Origin: Pseudomonas coleopterorum
GTDB lineage: Bacteria > Pseudomonadota > Gammaproteobacteria > Pseudomonadales > Pseudomonadaceae
Assembly: GCF_900105555.1 (NCBI RefSeq)
Contig: NZ_FNTZ01000001.1
Span: 1,426,001-1,490,000 of the forward strand
Direction of reading: 5' to 3'
DNA: 64,000 bases
Shown: positions 9,338 to 20,076 of the stretch, piece after piece
Position numbering within the stretch: position 1 is the first letter of the stretch
Layout: every line of letters begins with the position of its first letter
Program-made: the position numbers and the translations under genes
The notes under the pieces: model-generated
Seen by the model: only the letters and a program-made list of their open reading frames with translations
Database searches by the model: none
What the model was told of the DNA's origin: nothing

Positions 9338-10414
9338 ATGCGTGATCGATTGTTGGCGGCGGAACGGGTCAAAGCCGTTGATTGGCGAGGTGACGCGTTG
9401 CACCTGATCGACCAGCGTGCACTGCCCGCCGAAGAAGTCTGGCGCACGTTCGTCGATGCGCCCGGCGTGGCTGGCGCAATCCGCACAGGCGTGGTGTCCG
9501 GGGCTTCGGCGGTCGCCATCTGCGCTGCCTATGCCGTTGTACTCGCCGCGCGCCTGCATCGCACCGCCGCAGACGATTGGCGTGCCGCGCTGGAACAGGA
9601 CCTGCGCCTGCTGGCGGCGATCCGTCCGGCCACGGCCCATCTGTTCTGGGCGCTGGAGCGCATGCGCGAACGTCTGGGCCGAGTGCGCACCGACGAAGAC
9701 CCAGTGCCTGCCCTGGAAGCCGAAGCCCTGGCCATTCACCAGAGCGATCGCGAAGCCAATTTGACCATGGCCCAGTTGGGCGTCGAGGTGATCCGTCGGC
9801 ACCAGGGCAATCTGCAGACCGTGCTGACCCACGGCAGTGCCGGCGCGCTGGCCAGCGGCGGCTTCGGTACCGCGCTCGGGGTCGTGCGTGGGGCCTTCCA
9901 TGAAGGCATGCTCGAACGTGTCTATGCCGATGAAACCCGGCCTGGGCTGCAAGGCTCGCGCCTGTCGGCCTGGGAGTTGTCCAGCGAGGACATCCCGGTG
10001 ACCGTGACGGCCGATTCGGCGGCGGCGCACCTGATGAAGAGCAAGGGCATCACCTGGGTGATCGTCGGCGCCGAGCGGATTGCCGCCAATGGCGATATCG
10101 CCGGCCCGATCGGCACCTATCAGCTGGCGGTCTGCGCCATGCATCACGGTGTTCGGTTCATGGTCGTGGCCAGCAGCGCAGCGATCGACCTGGCCCTGGA
10201 AAGCGGCGACGACATTCCCTTGCTCGAACGCGATGGTCGCGAATTGCTGGAAGTGGCCGGAACGCGGGTCGGCGCGGACGTCGATGCATTCAATCCGATC
10301 CACGACGTGACACCGGCCGATCTGATCGACGTGATCGTCACCGAAAAAGGCATCGTCGAACGACCCGATGCGGCGAAGCTGGCGCAATTGATGTGCCGTC
10401 GACGCCTGCATTGA
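9338..10414 (+). CDS. mtnA: MtnA-like protein (methylthioribose-1-phosphate isomerase fold) lacking catalytic Cys and Asp
   Basis: The 358-residue protein aligns end to end with MtnA aldose-ketose isomerases and keeps the ADETRP, GSRL-AWEL and DSAAAHLM blocks. Three defining sites differ. The catalytic cysteine in the LTHC(N) motif is Gly166 in LTHGSAG; the catalytic aspartate of VGADRI is Glu246 in VGAERI; and the substrate-phosphate loop RGAPAIG reads SGASAVA (54-60). The usual NK after NGDxA is GP. The bases were read directly and no frameshift is involved. The locus is the usual one beside mtaD and gyrA, so this seems to be the orthologous gene with an altered active site. It may be a pseudoenzyme, a moonlighting protein or an isomerase with a new substrate. 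Confidence 0.85.
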   Translation: MRDRLLAAERVKAVDWRGDALHLIDQRALPAEEVWRTFVDAPGVAGAIRTGVVSGASAVAICAAYAVVLAARLHRTAADDWRAALEQDLRLLAAIRPATAHLFWALERMRERLGRVRTDEDPVPALEAEALAIHQSDREANLTMAQLGVEVIRRHQGNLQTVLTHGSAGALASGGFGTALGVVRGAFHEGMLERVYADETRPGLQGSRLSAWELSSEDIPVTVTADSAAAHLMKSKGITWVIVGAERIAANGDIAGPIGTYQLAVCAMHHGVRFMVVASSAAIDLALESGDDIPLLERDGRELLEVAGTRVGADVDAFNPIHDVTPADLIDVIVTEKGIVERPDAAKLAQLMCRRRLH

Positions 10415-10727
10415 ATTCGCCGCAGTGGCAAAACGCTCACTTTTTTCCTCCACAAAGGTCTGCAAGCGCCGCAGCGCCATGCCAGAGGCTCGATGCGACT
10501 CGATCAAGGGTCCTGTCAGGGTTTAAGGGGATAGGTGTCTGACGGCGATTGTGCTAACATCCGGCGGTTTTCGGGGGTGCATCGAGGTGCTCCCCCAGCG
10601 CCGTCGGTCCAAGGCGTAACTCGTTGATTTGTCGTAAGTCGCCGTTGGCATCGGCCAGCGGTGGCAAGCTTCGTTCTTCTCACAGGGAGGCAACGGAGTT
10701 TCACCAGAAAAAGGAATCAGGCTTCTC
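10415..10727 (+). other. gyrA upstream region (313 bases, no gene)
   Basis: No convincing coding sequence lies here. It contains a candidate extended -10 element, then a hairpin with GGGGG (10573-10577) pairing with CCCCC (10592-10596) and a GCA/TGC inner stem, in what would be the gyrA leader. A leader of about 160 bases would leave room for supercoiling-sensitive or post-transcriptional control, but nothing recognisable is seen. Confidence 0.5.
10552..10560 (+). promoter_or_regulatory. Extended -10 promoter candidate for gyrA
   Basis: TGCTAACAT fits the TG-n-TAnnnT extended -10 pattern, with the hexamer at 10555-10560, about 167 bases before the gyrA start. No strong -35 hexamer is apparent, which is compatible with an extended -10 promoter. 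It is a candidate only. Confidence 0.4.
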
Positions 10728-13532
10728 ATGGGCGAACTGGCCAAAGAAATCCTCCCGGTCAATATCGAAGACGAGCTGAGACAGTCCTACCTCGACTACG
10801 CCATGAGCGTGATCGTGGGTCGTGCACTGCCTGATGCACGTGATGGCTTGAAGCCCGTGCATCGCCGCGTTCTGTTTGCGATGAGTGAACTGGGCAACGA
10901 TTGGAACAAACCCTACAAGAAGTCGGCTCGTGTGGTCGGTGACGTGATCGGTAAGTACCACCCGCACGGTGATACCGCGGTCTACGACACCATCGTGCGC
11001 ATGGCCCAGCCATTCTCCCTGCGCTATCTGCTGGTCGATGGCCAGGGCAACTTCGGTTCCGTGGACGGCGACAACGCCGCGGCCATGCGATACACCGAAG
11101 TGCGCATGACCAAGCTGGCCCACGAGCTGCTGGCCGACCTGCACAAAGAGACCGTCGACTGGGTGCCCAACTACGACGGCACCGAGCTGATCCCGGCGGT
11201 CATGCCGACGCGTATCCCCAACCTGCTGGTCAACGGCTCCAGCGGTATCGCCGTGGGCATGGCGACCAACATTCCGCCGCACAACCTGGGCGAAGTGCTC
11301 GACGGGTGCCTGGCGGTCATCGACAACCCGGACGTCACCATCGATGAGCTGATGCAGTTCATCCCCGGCCCCGACTTCCCGACCGCCGCCATCATCAACG
11401 GTCGCCAGGGCATCATCGAGGCCTACCGCACCGGTCGCGGCCGCATCTACATGCGTGCCCGATCGCACGTCGAGGACATCGACAAGGTCGGTGGTCGTCA
11501 GCAGATCGTCGTCACCGAGCTGCCGTACCAGCTGAACAAGGCCCGCCTGATCGAGAAGATCGCCGAACTGGTGAAAGAGAAGAAGCTCGAAGGCATCTCC
11601 GAGCTGCGCGACGAGTCCGACAAGGACGGCATGCGTATCGTCATCGAACTGCGCCGCGGTGAAGTGCCGGAGGTGATCCTCAACAACCTCTATGCACAGA
11701 CCCAGCTGCAGGCTGTGTTCGGTATCAACATCGTCGCCCTGATCGACAACCGTCCACGCATTCTCAACCTCAAGGACCTGCTCGAAGCCTTCGTGCGCCA
11801 CCGTCGCGAAGTCGTCACCCGTCGCACCGTGTTCGAGCTGCGCAAGGCGCGCGAGCGCGGGCACATTCTCGAAGGCCAGGCGGTCGCGCTGTCCAACATC
11901 GATCCGGTCATCGCCCTGATCAAGGCCTCGCCGACCCCATCCGAAGCCAAGGAAGCGCTGGTCAGCACGCCATGGGAATCCAGTGCCGTGGTGGCCATGG
12001 TCGAGCGTGCCGGCGCCGAGTCCTCGCGTCCGGAAAACCTCGATCCACAGTACGGTCTGCGCGACGGCAAGTATTTCCTCTCGCCGGAACAGGCCCAGGC
12101 CATCCTCGAGCTGCGCCTGCATCGCCTGACCGGTCTGGAGCACGAGAAGCTGCTGGCCGAGTACCAGGAGATCCTCAACCAGATCGCCGAGCTGATCCGC
12201 ATCCTCAACAGCGCCGAGCGCCTGATGGAAGTGATCCGCGAGGAGCTGGAGCTGATCCGCGCCGAATACGGCGACGTGCGCCGTACCGAGATCCTCGACT
12301 CGCGTCTGGACCTGACCCTGGGTGACATGATCCCAGAAGAAGAGCGCGTGGTGACCATTTCCCACAGCGGCTACGCCAAGACCCAGCCCCTGTCCGCCTA
12401 CCAGGCCCAGCGCCGTGGCGGCAAGGGCAAGTCGGCCACCGGCGTCAAGGACGAGGACTACATCTCGCACCTGCTGGTCGCCAACAGCCACGCCACGCTG
12501 CTGCTGTTCTCCAGCAAGGGCAAGGTGTACTGGCTCAAGACCTACGAAATTCCCGAGGCCTCCCGCGCCGCCCGTGGCCGTCCACTGGTCAACCTGCTGC
12601 CGCTGGATGATGGCGAGTACATCACCACTATGCTGCAGATCGATCTGGAGGCCCTGCAGGCCACCGCCGGTGCCGACGAAGAGCTGGACGACGCCGACGA
12701 CACCGTGCTCGAAGGCGAGATCGTCGAGCCGGAGGAGGTCGTCGAGGCCGCCGAAGGCGAAGACGGCGATACGCCCGAGCTGGTGGCCGAGCCGACCGGT
12801 GCCTACATCTTCATGGCGACCGCATTCGGTACCGTCAAGAAGACCCCATTGGCCCAGTTCGCCCGTCCGCGCTCCAGCGGTCTGATCGCGCTCAAGCTCA
12901 AGGAAGGCGACACCCTGATCGCCGCTGCCATCACCGACGGTGCCAAGGAAGTCATGCTGTTCTCCGATGCCGGCAAGGTGATCCGCTTCGCCGAAGGCGT
13001 CGTGCGTCAGATGGGCCGTGGCGCTCGTGGTATTCGCGGCATGCGTCTGGGCAAGGGTCAGCAACTGATCTCCATGCTGATCCCCGAGTCCGGTGCACAG
13101 ATCCTCACCGCTTCGGAGCGCGGCTTCGGCAAGCGCACGCCGCTGAGCAAGTTCCCTCGTCGCGGTCGCGGCGGTCAGGGCGTGATCGCCATGGTCACCA
13201 AGGAACGCAACGGCAAGCTGATCGGCGCGATCCAGTCCCAGGAAGGCGAAGAGATCATGCTCATTTCCGACCAGGGCACACTGGTGCGTACCCGAGTCGG
13301 TGAAGTGTCGAGCCTCGGCCGAAACACCCAGGGCGTGACCCTGATCAAGCTGATCACCGACGAGAAGCTGGTGGGCCTGGAGCGGGTTCAGGAGCCATCG
13401 GAAGTCGAGGAAGACGAGCTGGAAGAAGGTGTCGAAGGCGTTGAAGGTGTCGAAGCTATAGAGCCGGACGGTTCCGAATTGGCTCAGGGTGACGTTGAAG
13501 CCGATGCCGCGGACGAAACGCCCGAGGAGTAA
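10728..13532 (+). CDS. gyrA: DNA gyrase subunit A
   Basis: This is a 934-residue type II topoisomerase A subunit. The catalytic tyrosine is Tyr122 in the MRYTEVRM motif, and numbering matches E. coli through the quinolone-resistance region, where Thr83 and Asp87 are seen; Thr83 is the normal Pseudomonas residue, so no resistance substitution is inferred. The C-terminal part holds the beta-pinwheel repeats, including a clear GyrA-box QRRGGKGK. A strongly acidic stretch of about 45 residues (roughly 646-690) interrupts the C-terminal domain, and a second acidic tail ends the protein. These account for the excess over the E. coli length. It heads the serC-pheA-hisC region but is separated from serC by a palindromic repeat. 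Confidence 0.98.
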   Translation: MGELAKEILPVNIEDELRQSYLDYAMSVIVGRALPDARDGLKPVHRRVLFAMSELGNDWNKPYKKSARVVGDVIGKYHPHGDTAVYDTIVRMAQPFSLRYLLVDGQGNFGSVDGDNAAAMRYTEVRMTKLAHELLADLHKETVDWVPNYDGTELIPAVMPTRIPNLLVNGSSGIAVGMATNIPPHNLGEVLDGCLAVIDNPDVTIDELMQFIPGPDFPTAAIINGRQGIIEAYRTGRGRIYMRARSHVEDIDKVGGRQQIVVTELPYQLNKARLIEKIAELVKEKKLEGISELRDESDKDGMRIVIELRRGEVPEVILNNLYAQTQLQAVFGINIVALIDNRPRILNLKDLLEAFVRHRREVVTRRTVFELRKARERGHILEGQAVALSNIDPVIALIKASPTPSEAKEALVSTPWESSAVVAMVERAGAESSRPENLDPQYGLRDGKYFLSPEQAQAILELRLHRLTGLEHEKLLAEYQEILNQIAELIRILNSAERLMEVIREELELIRAEYGDVRRTEILDSRLDLTLGDMIPEEERVVTISHSGYAKTQPLSAYQAQRRGGKGKSATGVKDEDYISHLLVANSHATLLLFSSKGKVYWLKTYEIPEASRAARGRPLVNLLPLDDGEYITTMLQIDLEALQATAGADEELDDADDTVLEGEIVEPEEVVEAAEGEDGDTPELVAEPTGAYIFMATAFGTVKKTPLAQFARPRSSGLIALKLKEGDTLIAAAITDGAKEVMLFSDAGKVIRFAEGVVRQMGRGARGIRGMRLGKGQQLISMLIPESGAQILTASERGFGKRTPLSKFPRRGRGGQGVIAMVTKERNGKLIGAIQSQEGEEIMLISDQGTLVRTRVGEVSSLGRNTQGVTLIKLITDEKLVGLERVQEPSEVEEDELEEGVEGVEGVEAIEPDGSELAQGDVEADAADETPEE

Positions 13533-13545
13533 GCTGTAGGGCAGT

Positions 13546-13659
13546 AGATCGGCGGTGCGGCCTTCGCGGGCAGAGCCCGCTCCCACAAAGGCGCGTGAAT
13601 GCCTGTGGGAGCGGGGCGGGCGGCGAGCCCTCTGCCCGCGAAGGCCTCACCGCCGATCT
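13546..13659. repeat. Paired REP palindrome (REPIN-like) between gyrA and serC
   Basis: Two inverted REP units form a 114-base imperfect palindrome. The outer arms AGATCGGCGGTG and CACCGCCGATCT pair, and each half carries the core GCAGAGCCCGCTCCCAC or its complement. A single copy of the same core recurs at 45661-45688. The element separates gyrA from serC transcription and could stabilise or end the gyrA message. It also creates a false upstream extension of the serC frame. Confidence 0.85.
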
Positions 13660-13711
13660 TCCGACAGACACACCCGGGTCAGCCCCGAATTCAAGCAGAG
13701 CGAGAGTGGAT

Positions 13712-14797
13712 GTGAGCAATCGAGCCTTTAACTTCTGCGCAGGCCCCGCTGCGCTTCCCGAAGCCGTACTGCAGCGCGCCCAGGCTGAGATGCTGAACTG
13801 GCGTGGCAAGGGTCTCTCGGTGATGGAAATGAGCCATCGCAGCGAGGACTACACCGCCATCGCCGAAAAGGCCGAACAGGACCTGCGCGATCTGCTTGGC
13901 GTCCCGTCCAATTACAAGGTGCTGTTCCTGCAGGGCGGTGCCAGCCAGCAGTTCGCCGAGATCCCCCTGAATCTGCTCCCCGAAGGCGGCACGGCGGACT
14001 ACGTCGAAACCGGCATCTGGTCGAAGAAGGCCATCGAGGAAGCCCGTCGCTACGGCCACATCAACGTCGCGGCCAGTGCCAAACCCTACGACTACCAGGC
14101 CATTCCCGGCCAGAACGAGTGGACACTGACGCCCGGCGCGGCCTACGTGCACTACGCGTCGAACGAAACCATCGGCGGCCTGCAGTTCGACTGGATTCCG
14201 CAGACCGGCGACACCCCGCTGGTGGTCGACATGTCCTCGGACATTCTCTCGCGGCCCATCGACGTCTCCCAGTTCGGTCTGATCTACGCCGGTGCGCAGA
14301 AGAACATCGGTCCCAGCGGCCTGGTCGTGGTCATCGTGCGCGACGACCTGCTGGGCAAGGCCCGCAGCGCCTGTCCAACCATGCTCGACTACAAGATCGC
14401 GGCTGTTAACGGCTCGATGTACAACACGCCGGCGACCTACTCCTGGTACCTCTCCGGCCTGGTGTTCGAGTGGCTCAAGGAGCAGGGCGGCGTTGCCGCC
14501 ATGGAAGCGCGCAACCGGGCCAAGAAAGACCGTCTGTACGGCTTCATCGACGCCAGCGCGTTCTACAGCAACCCGATCTCGGTCAACGCCCGGTCGTGGA
14601 TGAACGTACCGTTCCGTCTGGCCGACGAGCGCCTGGACAAGGCGTTCCTGGCCGGCGCCGACGCGCGTGGCCTGCTCAACCTCAAGGGTCACCGTTCGGT
14701 CGGTGGCATGCGCGCCTCCATCTACAACGCCCTGGGCCTTGCCGCCATCGAAGCGCTGGTCGACTACATGGCGGAGTTCGAAAAGGAAAACGGCTGA
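13712..14797 (+). CDS. serC: Phosphoserine/phosphohydroxythreonine aminotransferase
   Basis: The 361-residue class V PLP aminotransferase has Lys197 in GAQKNIGPSG as the Schiff-base lysine and the family N-terminal pattern FNFCAGPAALP. It makes phosphoserine from phosphohydroxypyruvate and 4-phosphohydroxythreonine for pyridoxal phosphate synthesis. The GTG at 13712 gives the conserved N terminus; the frame stays open upstream only because it runs through the REP element. The stop overlaps the pheA start by one base. It is the first gene of the classical Pseudomonas serC-pheA-hisC-tyrA/aroA-cmk-rpsA supraoperon. Confidence 0.96.
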   Translation: MSNRAFNFCAGPAALPEAVLQRAQAEMLNWRGKGLSVMEMSHRSEDYTAIAEKAEQDLRDLLGVPSNYKVLFLQGGASQQFAEIPLNLLPEGGTADYVETGIWSKKAIEEARRYGHINVAASAKPYDYQAIPGQNEWTLTPGAAYVHYASNETIGGLQFDWIPQTGDTPLVVDMSSDILSRPIDVSQFGLIYAGAQKNIGPSGLVVVIVRDDLLGKARSACPTMLDYKIAAVNGSMYNTPATYSWYLSGLVFEWLKEQGGVAAMEARNRAKKDRLYGFIDASAFYSNPISVNARSWMNVPFRLADERLDKAFLAGADARGLLNLKGHRSVGGMRASIYNALGLAAIEALVDYMAEFEKENG

Positions 14798-15891
14798 TGT
14801 CCGAACATGAACTCAAGGCCCTGCGGGTCCGCATCGACAGCCTCGACGAAAAGATCCTCGAGCTGATCAGCGATCGCGCCCGCTGTGCCGAAGAAGTCGC
14901 ACGGGTCAAGATGGCGGCGCTGGCCGAAGGCGAGGTGCCGGTGTTCTACCGGCCCGAGCGCGAGGCGCAGGTGCTCAAGCGCGTGATGGAACGCAACAAG
15001 GGGCCGCTGAGCAACGAGGAAATGGCGCGTCTGTTCCGCGAAGTCATGTCCTCCTGCCTGGCCCTGGAAAACCCGTTGAAGGTGGCCTACCTGGGTCCGG
15101 AGGGCACCTTCACCCAGGCCGCTGCGATGAAGCATTTCGGCCATGCGGTGATCAGCAAGCCGATGGCCGCGATCGACGAGGTGTTCCGCGAAGTGGTCGC
15201 CGGCGCCGTGAATTTCGGCGTGGTGCCGGTGGAGAATTCCACCGAAGGCGCGGTGAACCACACCCTCGACAGCTTCCTCGAGCACGACATGGTGATCTGC
15301 GGCGAGGTCGAGTTGCGCATCCACCATCACCTGCTGATCGGCGACAACACCAAGACCGACAGCATCACTCGCATCTACTCCCATGCACAGTCCCTGGCGC
15401 AATGCCGCAAATGGCTGGACGCACACTACCCGAATGTGGAGCGGATCGCGGTGGCCAGCAACGCCGAGGCGGCCAAGCGGGTCAAGGGCGAATGGAATTC
15501 GGCGGCCATCGCCGGCGACATGGCGGCCGGCCTGTATGGCCTGGAGCGCCTGGCCGAAAAGATCGAGGACCGCCCGGACAACGCCACGCGGTTCCTGATC
15601 ATCGGCAACCAGGAAGTGCCGCCGACCGGCGACGACAAGACCTCGGTCATCGTGTCCATGAGCAACCGCCCCGGTGCCCTGCACGAGCTGCTGGTGCCGT
15701 TCCATGACAACGGCATCGACCTGACACGGATCGAGACGCGTCCGTCGCGCAGCGGCAAGTGGACCTACGTGTTTTTCATCGACTTCATCGGCCACCATCG
15801 CGACCCGTTGATCAAGGGCGTGCTGGAACAGATCAGTCAGGAAGCCGTGGCACTCAAGGTGCTCGGCTCGTACCCCAAAGCGGTTCTCTAA
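14797..15891 (+). CDS. pheA: Bifunctional chorismate mutase/prephenate dehydratase (P-protein)
   Basis: The 364-residue protein has an AroQ-type chorismate mutase domain (about 1-90), a prephenate dehydratase domain (about 95-275) with the catalytic Thr-Arg-Phe triad at 264-266, and a C-terminal ACT domain whose GALHELL and ETRPS motifs form the phenylalanine feedback site. It converts chorismate to phenylpyruvate. The ATG at 14797 shares one base with the serC stop and gives the standard family length. Allosteric inhibition by phenylalanine is expected because the ETRP motif is intact. Confidence 0.97.
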   Translation: MSEHELKALRVRIDSLDEKILELISDRARCAEEVARVKMAALAEGEVPVFYRPEREAQVLKRVMERNKGPLSNEEMARLFREVMSSCLALENPLKVAYLGPEGTFTQAAAMKHFGHAVISKPMAAIDEVFREVVAGAVNFGVVPVENSTEGAVNHTLDSFLEHDMVICGEVELRIHHHLLIGDNTKTDSITRIYSHAQSLAQCRKWLDAHYPNVERIAVASNAEAAKRVKGEWNSAAIAGDMAAGLYGLERLAEKIEDRPDNATRFLIIGNQEVPPTGDDKTSVIVSMSNRPGALHELLVPFHDNGIDLTRIETRPSRSGKWTYVFFIDFIGHHRDPLIKGVLEQISQEAVALKVLGSYPKAVL

Positions 15892-15908
15892 CAGAAGGGT
15901 TAGCACGC

Positions 15909-17018
15909 ATGACCGATTTCCTTGCCCTGGCCCAGACCGGTGTTCAGCAGCTGTCCCCGTACGTTCCCGGCAAGCCGGTGGACGAACTGGCCCGAGAGCT
16001 GGACATGGACCCGGCCAGCATCATCAAGCTGGCCAGCAACGAGAACCCGTTGGGCGCAAGCCCCAAGACCCGTGCCGCGATCGAGCGCGAGCTGGCCGAA
16101 CTCACGCGCTACCCCGATGGCAACGGTTTCGACCTCAAGACCCTGCTGGCTCGGCAGTGCCGCGTGCAGATCGACCAGGTGACCCTGGGCAACGGCTCCA
16201 ACGACATTCTCGAACTGGTTGCCCGCGCCTACCTGGCGCCCGGCCTGAACGCCGTGTTCAGCGAGCATGCATTCGCCGTCTATCCGCTGGTCGTGCAGGC
16301 CGTGAACGCCGGCGCGCGGGTCGTCCCGGCCAAGCAGTTCGGCCATGACCTGCCCGCGATGCTGGCAGCGATCGACGACAAGACCCGCATCGTGTTTCTG
16401 GCCAACCCGAACAACCCGACCGGGACCTGGTTCGGACCGCAGGCGCTGGAAGACTTCCTGGCGGCGGTTCCGCCCGGCGTGCTGGTGGTGCTCGACGAGG
16501 CCTATATCGAATACGCCGTGGGCGGCGACCTGCCTGACGGCCTGGATTACCTGGCGCGCTATCCCAACCTGCTGGTGTCGCGCACGTTCTCCAAGGCTTA
16601 TGGCCTGGCTGCGCTGCGGGTGGGCTACGGTCTGTCGTCGCCGACCATCGCCGACGTGCTCAATCGTGTGCGCCAGCCATTCAACGTGAACAGCCTGGCG
16701 CTGGCCGCCGCGTGCGCCGCGCTGACCGACACCGAATATCTGCAGCGCAGCCGCGAACTCAACAGCGCCGGCATGCAGCAGTTGGAAGCCGGTTTCACCG
16801 AGCTGGGTCTGCAGTGGATCCCGTCCAAGGGCAACTTCATTGCCGTGGACGTGGGTCGCGACGCCGGTCCGGTGTTTCAGGGGCTGCTGCGCGAGGGCGT
16901 GATCGTGCGCCCGGTGGCCGGTTATGGCATGCCCAATCACCTGCGCGTGACCATCGGCCTGGCCGAAGAAAACAGCCGCTTCCTGGAGGCACTGCGCCAG
17001 GTGCTGGCTCGTGTCTGA
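15909..17018 (+). CDS. hisC: Histidinol-phosphate/aromatic aminotransferase HisC
   Basis: This 369-residue class I PLP aminotransferase has the cofactor lysine at 229 in SRTFSKAYGLAALR, the N-P-N-N-P-T-G motif, and the conserved LDEAYIEY stretch. Within this operon the broad-specificity HisC homologue is thought to transaminate phenylpyruvate and hydroxyphenylpyruvate as well as histidinol phosphate. AGAAGG precedes the ATG by about ten bases. The stop overlaps the tyrA-aroA start by eight bases, so coupled translation is likely. Confidence 0.94.
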   Translation: MTDFLALAQTGVQQLSPYVPGKPVDELARELDMDPASIIKLASNENPLGASPKTRAAIERELAELTRYPDGNGFDLKTLLARQCRVQIDQVTLGNGSNDILELVARAYLAPGLNAVFSEHAFAVYPLVVQAVNAGARVVPAKQFGHDLPAMLAAIDDKTRIVFLANPNNPTGTWFGPQALEDFLAAVPPGVLVVLDEAYIEYAVGGDLPDGLDYLARYPNLLVSRTFSKAYGLAALRVGYGLSSPTIADVLNRVRQPFNVNSLALAAACAALTDTEYLQRSRELNSAGMQQLEAGFTELGLQWIPSKGNFIAVDVGRDAGPVFQGLLREGVIVRPVAGYGMPNHLRVTIGLAEENSRFLEALRQVLARV

Positions 17019-19272
17019 TTTCACGCAATTGCAACCGGGCGCTGCCAGAATAGGCCGCCTGGTGGTAGTGGGATTGGGGTTGATCGGCGGCTCCTTCGCC
17101 AAAGGCATCAAGCAAAGCGGCTTGGCCGACGAAGTGGTCGGGGTCGATCTCGATCCACGTTCCTGCCAGCGCGCCGTCGAGCTGGGTGTGGTGGACCGCT
17201 GCGAAGTTGAGCTCGCCAGCGCCTGTGTCGGCGCCGATGTGATCCAGCTGGCGGTGCCGATCCTGGGCATGGAGAAACTGCTGGCGGCGCTGGCTCGACT
17301 CGATCTGGGTCGGGCGGTGATCACCGATGTCGGCAGCGCCAAGGGCAACGTGGTTCGGGCCTATCGCGACGCCTTTGGCGGCGATCTGTCACGCTTCGTG
17401 CCGGGCCATCCGATCGCCGGTTCCGAGCAGAGCGGGGTGGAGGCAGCCAATGCCGAGCTGTTCAAGCGGCACAAGGTGATCCTCACCCCGCTGGCCGAAA
17501 CCTCGCCTCAGGCGCTGGCCCGGGTCGACGGCCTGTGGCGCACCCTGGGGGCGGACGTGGAGCACATGCAGGTCGAGCGCCACGACGAGGTGCTTGCCGC
17601 CACCAGCCACCTGCCGCACCTGCTGGCGTTCGGTCTGGTCGACTCGTTGGCCAAGCGCAGTGAAAACCTGGAAATCTTCCGCTACGCTGCTGGCGGTTTC
17701 CGCGATTTTACCCGAATCGCCGGCAGCGATCCGGTCATGTGGCACGACATCTTCCTCGCCAACCGCGAGGCGGTGCTGCGCACACTCGATACATTTCGCA
17801 GCGATCTCGACGCCTTGCGCGACGCGGTCGATGCAGGGGATGGGCATCACCTGCTGGGCGTGTTCACGCGCGCCAGGGTGGCCCGCGAGCATTTCAGTAA
17901 AATCCTGGCCCGTCGGGCCTATGTGGACGCTATGAACTCCAATGACGACCTGATCTTCCTGGGCAAACCCGGCGGCAGCCTCAATGGCCGCATCCGCGTA
18001 CCGGGCGACAAATCCATCTCGCACCGTTCGATCATGCTCGGCTCGCTGGCCGAAGGCACCACCGAAGTCGAAGGCTTCCTGGAAGGCGAGGACGCTCTGG
18101 CGACCTTGCAGGCCTTCCGCGACATGGGCGTGGTCATCGAAGGCCCGAACCAGGGCCGCGTGACCATCCACGGCGTCGGTCTGCACGGGTTGCAGGCGCC
18201 GCCAGGGCCGATCTACCTGGGCAACTCCGGGACCTCGATGCGCCTGCTCGCCGGCATCCTGGCAGCGCAGAGCTTCGACACCACGCTGACCGGCGATGCC
18301 TCGCTGTCCAAGCGCCCCATGAACCGCGTGGCCAACCCCCTGCGGGAAATGGGCGCGGTCATCGAGACCGCTGCCGAGGGTCGTCCGCCGATGGTCATTC
18401 GCGGCGGACAGCGCCTCAAGGCGCTGAACTACACCCTGCCGATGGCCTCTGCCCAGGTCAAATCCTGCCTGTTGCTGGCTGGATTGTGGGCCGAAGGCAA
18501 GACCACCACCACCGAGCCTGCACCGACCCGCGACCACACCGAGCGCATGTTGCGTGGTTTCGGCTACCCCGTGCACGTCGACGGCCCGCAGGCATCGGTC
18601 GAGTCCGGGCACACGTTGACCGCGACCCATATCGAAGTGCCGGGCGACATCTCTTCGTCCGCCTTCTTCCTGGTGGCCGCTTCGATCGCCGAAGGTTCGG
18701 ACCTGACCCTGGAGCACGTCGGCATAAACCCCACGCGTACGGGCGTCATCGATATCCTGCGCCTGATGGGCGCCGACATCACCTTGGAAAACCAGCGTGA
18801 AGTCGGTGGCGAACCGGTTGCCGACCTGCACGTGCGGGCTGCCCGGCTCAAGGGCATCGAGATTCCCGAAGCGCTGGTGCCGCTGGCGATCGACGAATTC
18901 CCCGTCCTGTTCGTGGCAGCCGCCTGCGCCGAAGGGCGTACCGTATTGCGCGGTGCCGAAGAGCTGCGGGTCAAGGAATCCGACCGTATCCAGGTCATGG
19001 CTGATGGCTTGCAAGCCCTGGGCGTCAAATGCGAGCCGACGGCGGATGGCATCATCATCGACGGCGTCGGCCACGGGGTGCCAGCCATGGGCGGTGGCGA
19101 AGTTCACGGCCACGGTGATCACCGCATCGCCATGGCTTTCAGCGTCGCCTCCCTGCGCGCCAGCGCGCCGATCCGCATCCACGACTGTGCCAACGTCGCC
19201 ACGTCGTTCCCCAACTTCCTCGGTCTGTGCGCCCAAGTGGGTATCAACGTAGCCGAAGAGGGCAAGTCGTGA
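17011..19272 (+). CDS. aroA: Fused prephenate/cyclohexadienyl dehydrogenase and EPSP synthase (TyrA-AroA)
   Basis: The 753-residue fusion has an NAD(P)-dependent TyrA domain (1 to about 300) with [12 protein letters not shown] (21-32), [10 protein letters not shown] and SHLPHLLAF motifs, followed by a 446-residue EPSP synthase beginning near Met308 with the family opening [23 protein letters not shown] synthase landmarks such as GNSGTSMRL, the R-E-SDR region and HGDHRIAM are all present. TyrA makes tyrosine precursors and AroA makes 5-enolpyruvylshikimate 3-phosphate, the step targeted by glyphosate. The fusion is normal for Pseudomonas. The GTG start overlaps hisC by eight bases, and its stop overlaps the cmk start by four. 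Confidence 0.96.
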   Translation: MSDFTQLQPGAARIGRLVVVGLGLIGGSFAKGIKQSGLADEVVGVDLDPRSCQRAVELGVVDRCEVELASACVGADVIQLAVPILGMEKLLAALARLDLGRAVITDVGSAKGNVVRAYRDAFGGDLSRFVPGHPIAGSEQSGVEAANAELFKRHKVILTPLAETSPQALARVDGLWRTLGADVEHMQVERHDEVLAATSHLPHLLAFGLVDSLAKRSENLEIFRYAAGGFRDFTRIAGSDPVMWHDIFLANREAVLRTLDTFRSDLDALRDAVDAGDGHHLLGVFTRARVAREHFSKILARRAYVDAMNSNDDLIFLGKPGGSLNGRIRVPGDKSISHRSIMLGSLAEGTTEVEGFLEGEDALATLQAFRDMGVVIEGPNQGRVTIHGVGLHGLQAPPGPIYLGNSGTSMRLLAGILAAQSFDTTLTGDASLSKRPMNRVANPLREMGAVIETAAEGRPPMVIRGGQRLKALNYTLPMASAQVKSCLLLAGLWAEGKTTTTEPAPTRDHTERMLRGFGYPVHVDGPQASVESGHTLTATHIEVPGDISSSAFFLVAASIAEGSDLTLEHVGINPTRTGVIDILRLMGADITLENQREVGGEPVADLHVRAARLKGIEIPEALVPLAIDEFPVLFVAAACAEGRTVLRGAEELRVKESDRIQVMADGLQALGVKCEPTADGIIIDGVGHGVPAMGGGEVHGHGDHRIAMAFSVASLRASAPIRIHDCANVATSFPNFLGLCAQVGINVAEEGKS

Positions 19273-19955
19273 ACGTGGCGCCAGTCATCACCATCGACGG
19301 GCCCAGCGGTTCGGGCAAAGGTACCGTCGCCGGTATCCTGGCCAAGCGTCTGGGCTGGAAGCTGCTCGATTCGGGCGCTTTGTATCGGCTGCTGGCCTAC
19401 GCCGCACGCAACCACGGCGTGGATTTGAGCAACGAAGCTTCACTGATGGTCATGGCTGCGCACCTGGACGTGCAGTTCATTGCCGCCGCCGATGGCCAGC
19501 CACAGCGCATCGTCCTGGAAGGCGACGATGTCACACGGGACATTCGCAACGAGCAGATCGGCGCCTGCGCTTCCCAGGTCGCTGCCCTGCCAGCGGTACG
19601 CGATGCCTTGCTGCAGCGCCAGCGGGCGTTTCAGGAACTGCCTGGCCTGGTCGCCGATGGTCGCGACATGGGCACGGTGGTGTTCCCCGATGCGCCGCTC
19701 AAGGTGTTCCTGACCGCGAGTGCAGAGGAACGTGCGCGCAGACGTTACTTGCAGTTGAAGACAGCCGGCAACGATGTTAGTCTGTCGAGTCTGCTAGATG
19801 AGATACGTGCACGCGATGAGCGTGACACCCAGCGCGCAGTGGCCCCGCTCAAGCCGGCGACCGATGCCATACAGCTGGATTCCACGGAGTTGTCCATCGA
19901 GCAGGTGTTGGAACGCATCATGAGCGAGATCGCACTTCGCGATATCGCCGGGTGA
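19269..19955 (+). CDS. cmk: Cytidylate kinase
   Basis: The 228-residue P-loop kinase has GPSGSGKGT at 11-19, the CMP-binding region and the lid with ERARRRY. It phosphorylates CMP and dCMP. The GTG at 19269 overlaps the aroA stop as GTGA; a further upstream ATG would extend into the aroA coding sequence. A hairpin with a T-run follows directly after the stop. Confidence 0.96.
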   Translation: MNVAPVITIDGPSGSGKGTVAGILAKRLGWKLLDSGALYRLLAYAARNHGVDLSNEASLMVMAAHLDVQFIAAADGQPQRIVLEGDDVTRDIRNEQIGACASQVAALPAVRDALLQRQRAFQELPGLVADGRDMGTVVFPDAPLKVFLTASAEERARRRYLQLKTAGNDVSLSSLLDEIRARDERDTQRAVAPLKPATDAIQLDSTELSIEQVLERIMSEIALRDIAG

Positions 19956-19956
19956 C

Positions 19957-20003
19957 GAAGAAGCCATACGGGAACCCAGTCAACATCCCGGTGGCTTTCT
20001 TTT
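19957..20003 (+). terminator. Intrinsic terminator after cmk
   Basis: GAAGAAGCCA pairs with TGGCTTTCTT (one bulge) and an inner CGGGA pairs with TCCCG, followed by TTTT. It begins two bases after the cmk stop and would end or attenuate transcription before rpsA. Confidence 0.55.
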
Positions 20004-20076
20004 ACTTGAACGAAACCCACGTTGTCTGGAGCGTGGCTGATGGGCGTATGTTTCGCCCAAATCTACAGGAATTAAA

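Noticed and set aside
10974-10988. Thr83 in GyrA as a quinolone-resistance change
   Set aside because: Threonine is the normal residue at this site in Pseudomonas; Asp87 is also unaltered.
10701-13586. 961-codon open frame on the reverse strand opposite gyrA
   Set aside because: It is the mirror of gyrA codon bias at high GC. The translation has no domain pattern, and gyrA is certain.
13595-13711. Upstream extension of the serC frame
   Set aside because: It translates REP palindrome DNA, and the conserved SerC N terminus begins at 13712.
17011-19272. tyrA-aroA fusion as a novel gene fusion
   Set aside because: This fusion is normal in Pseudomonas.
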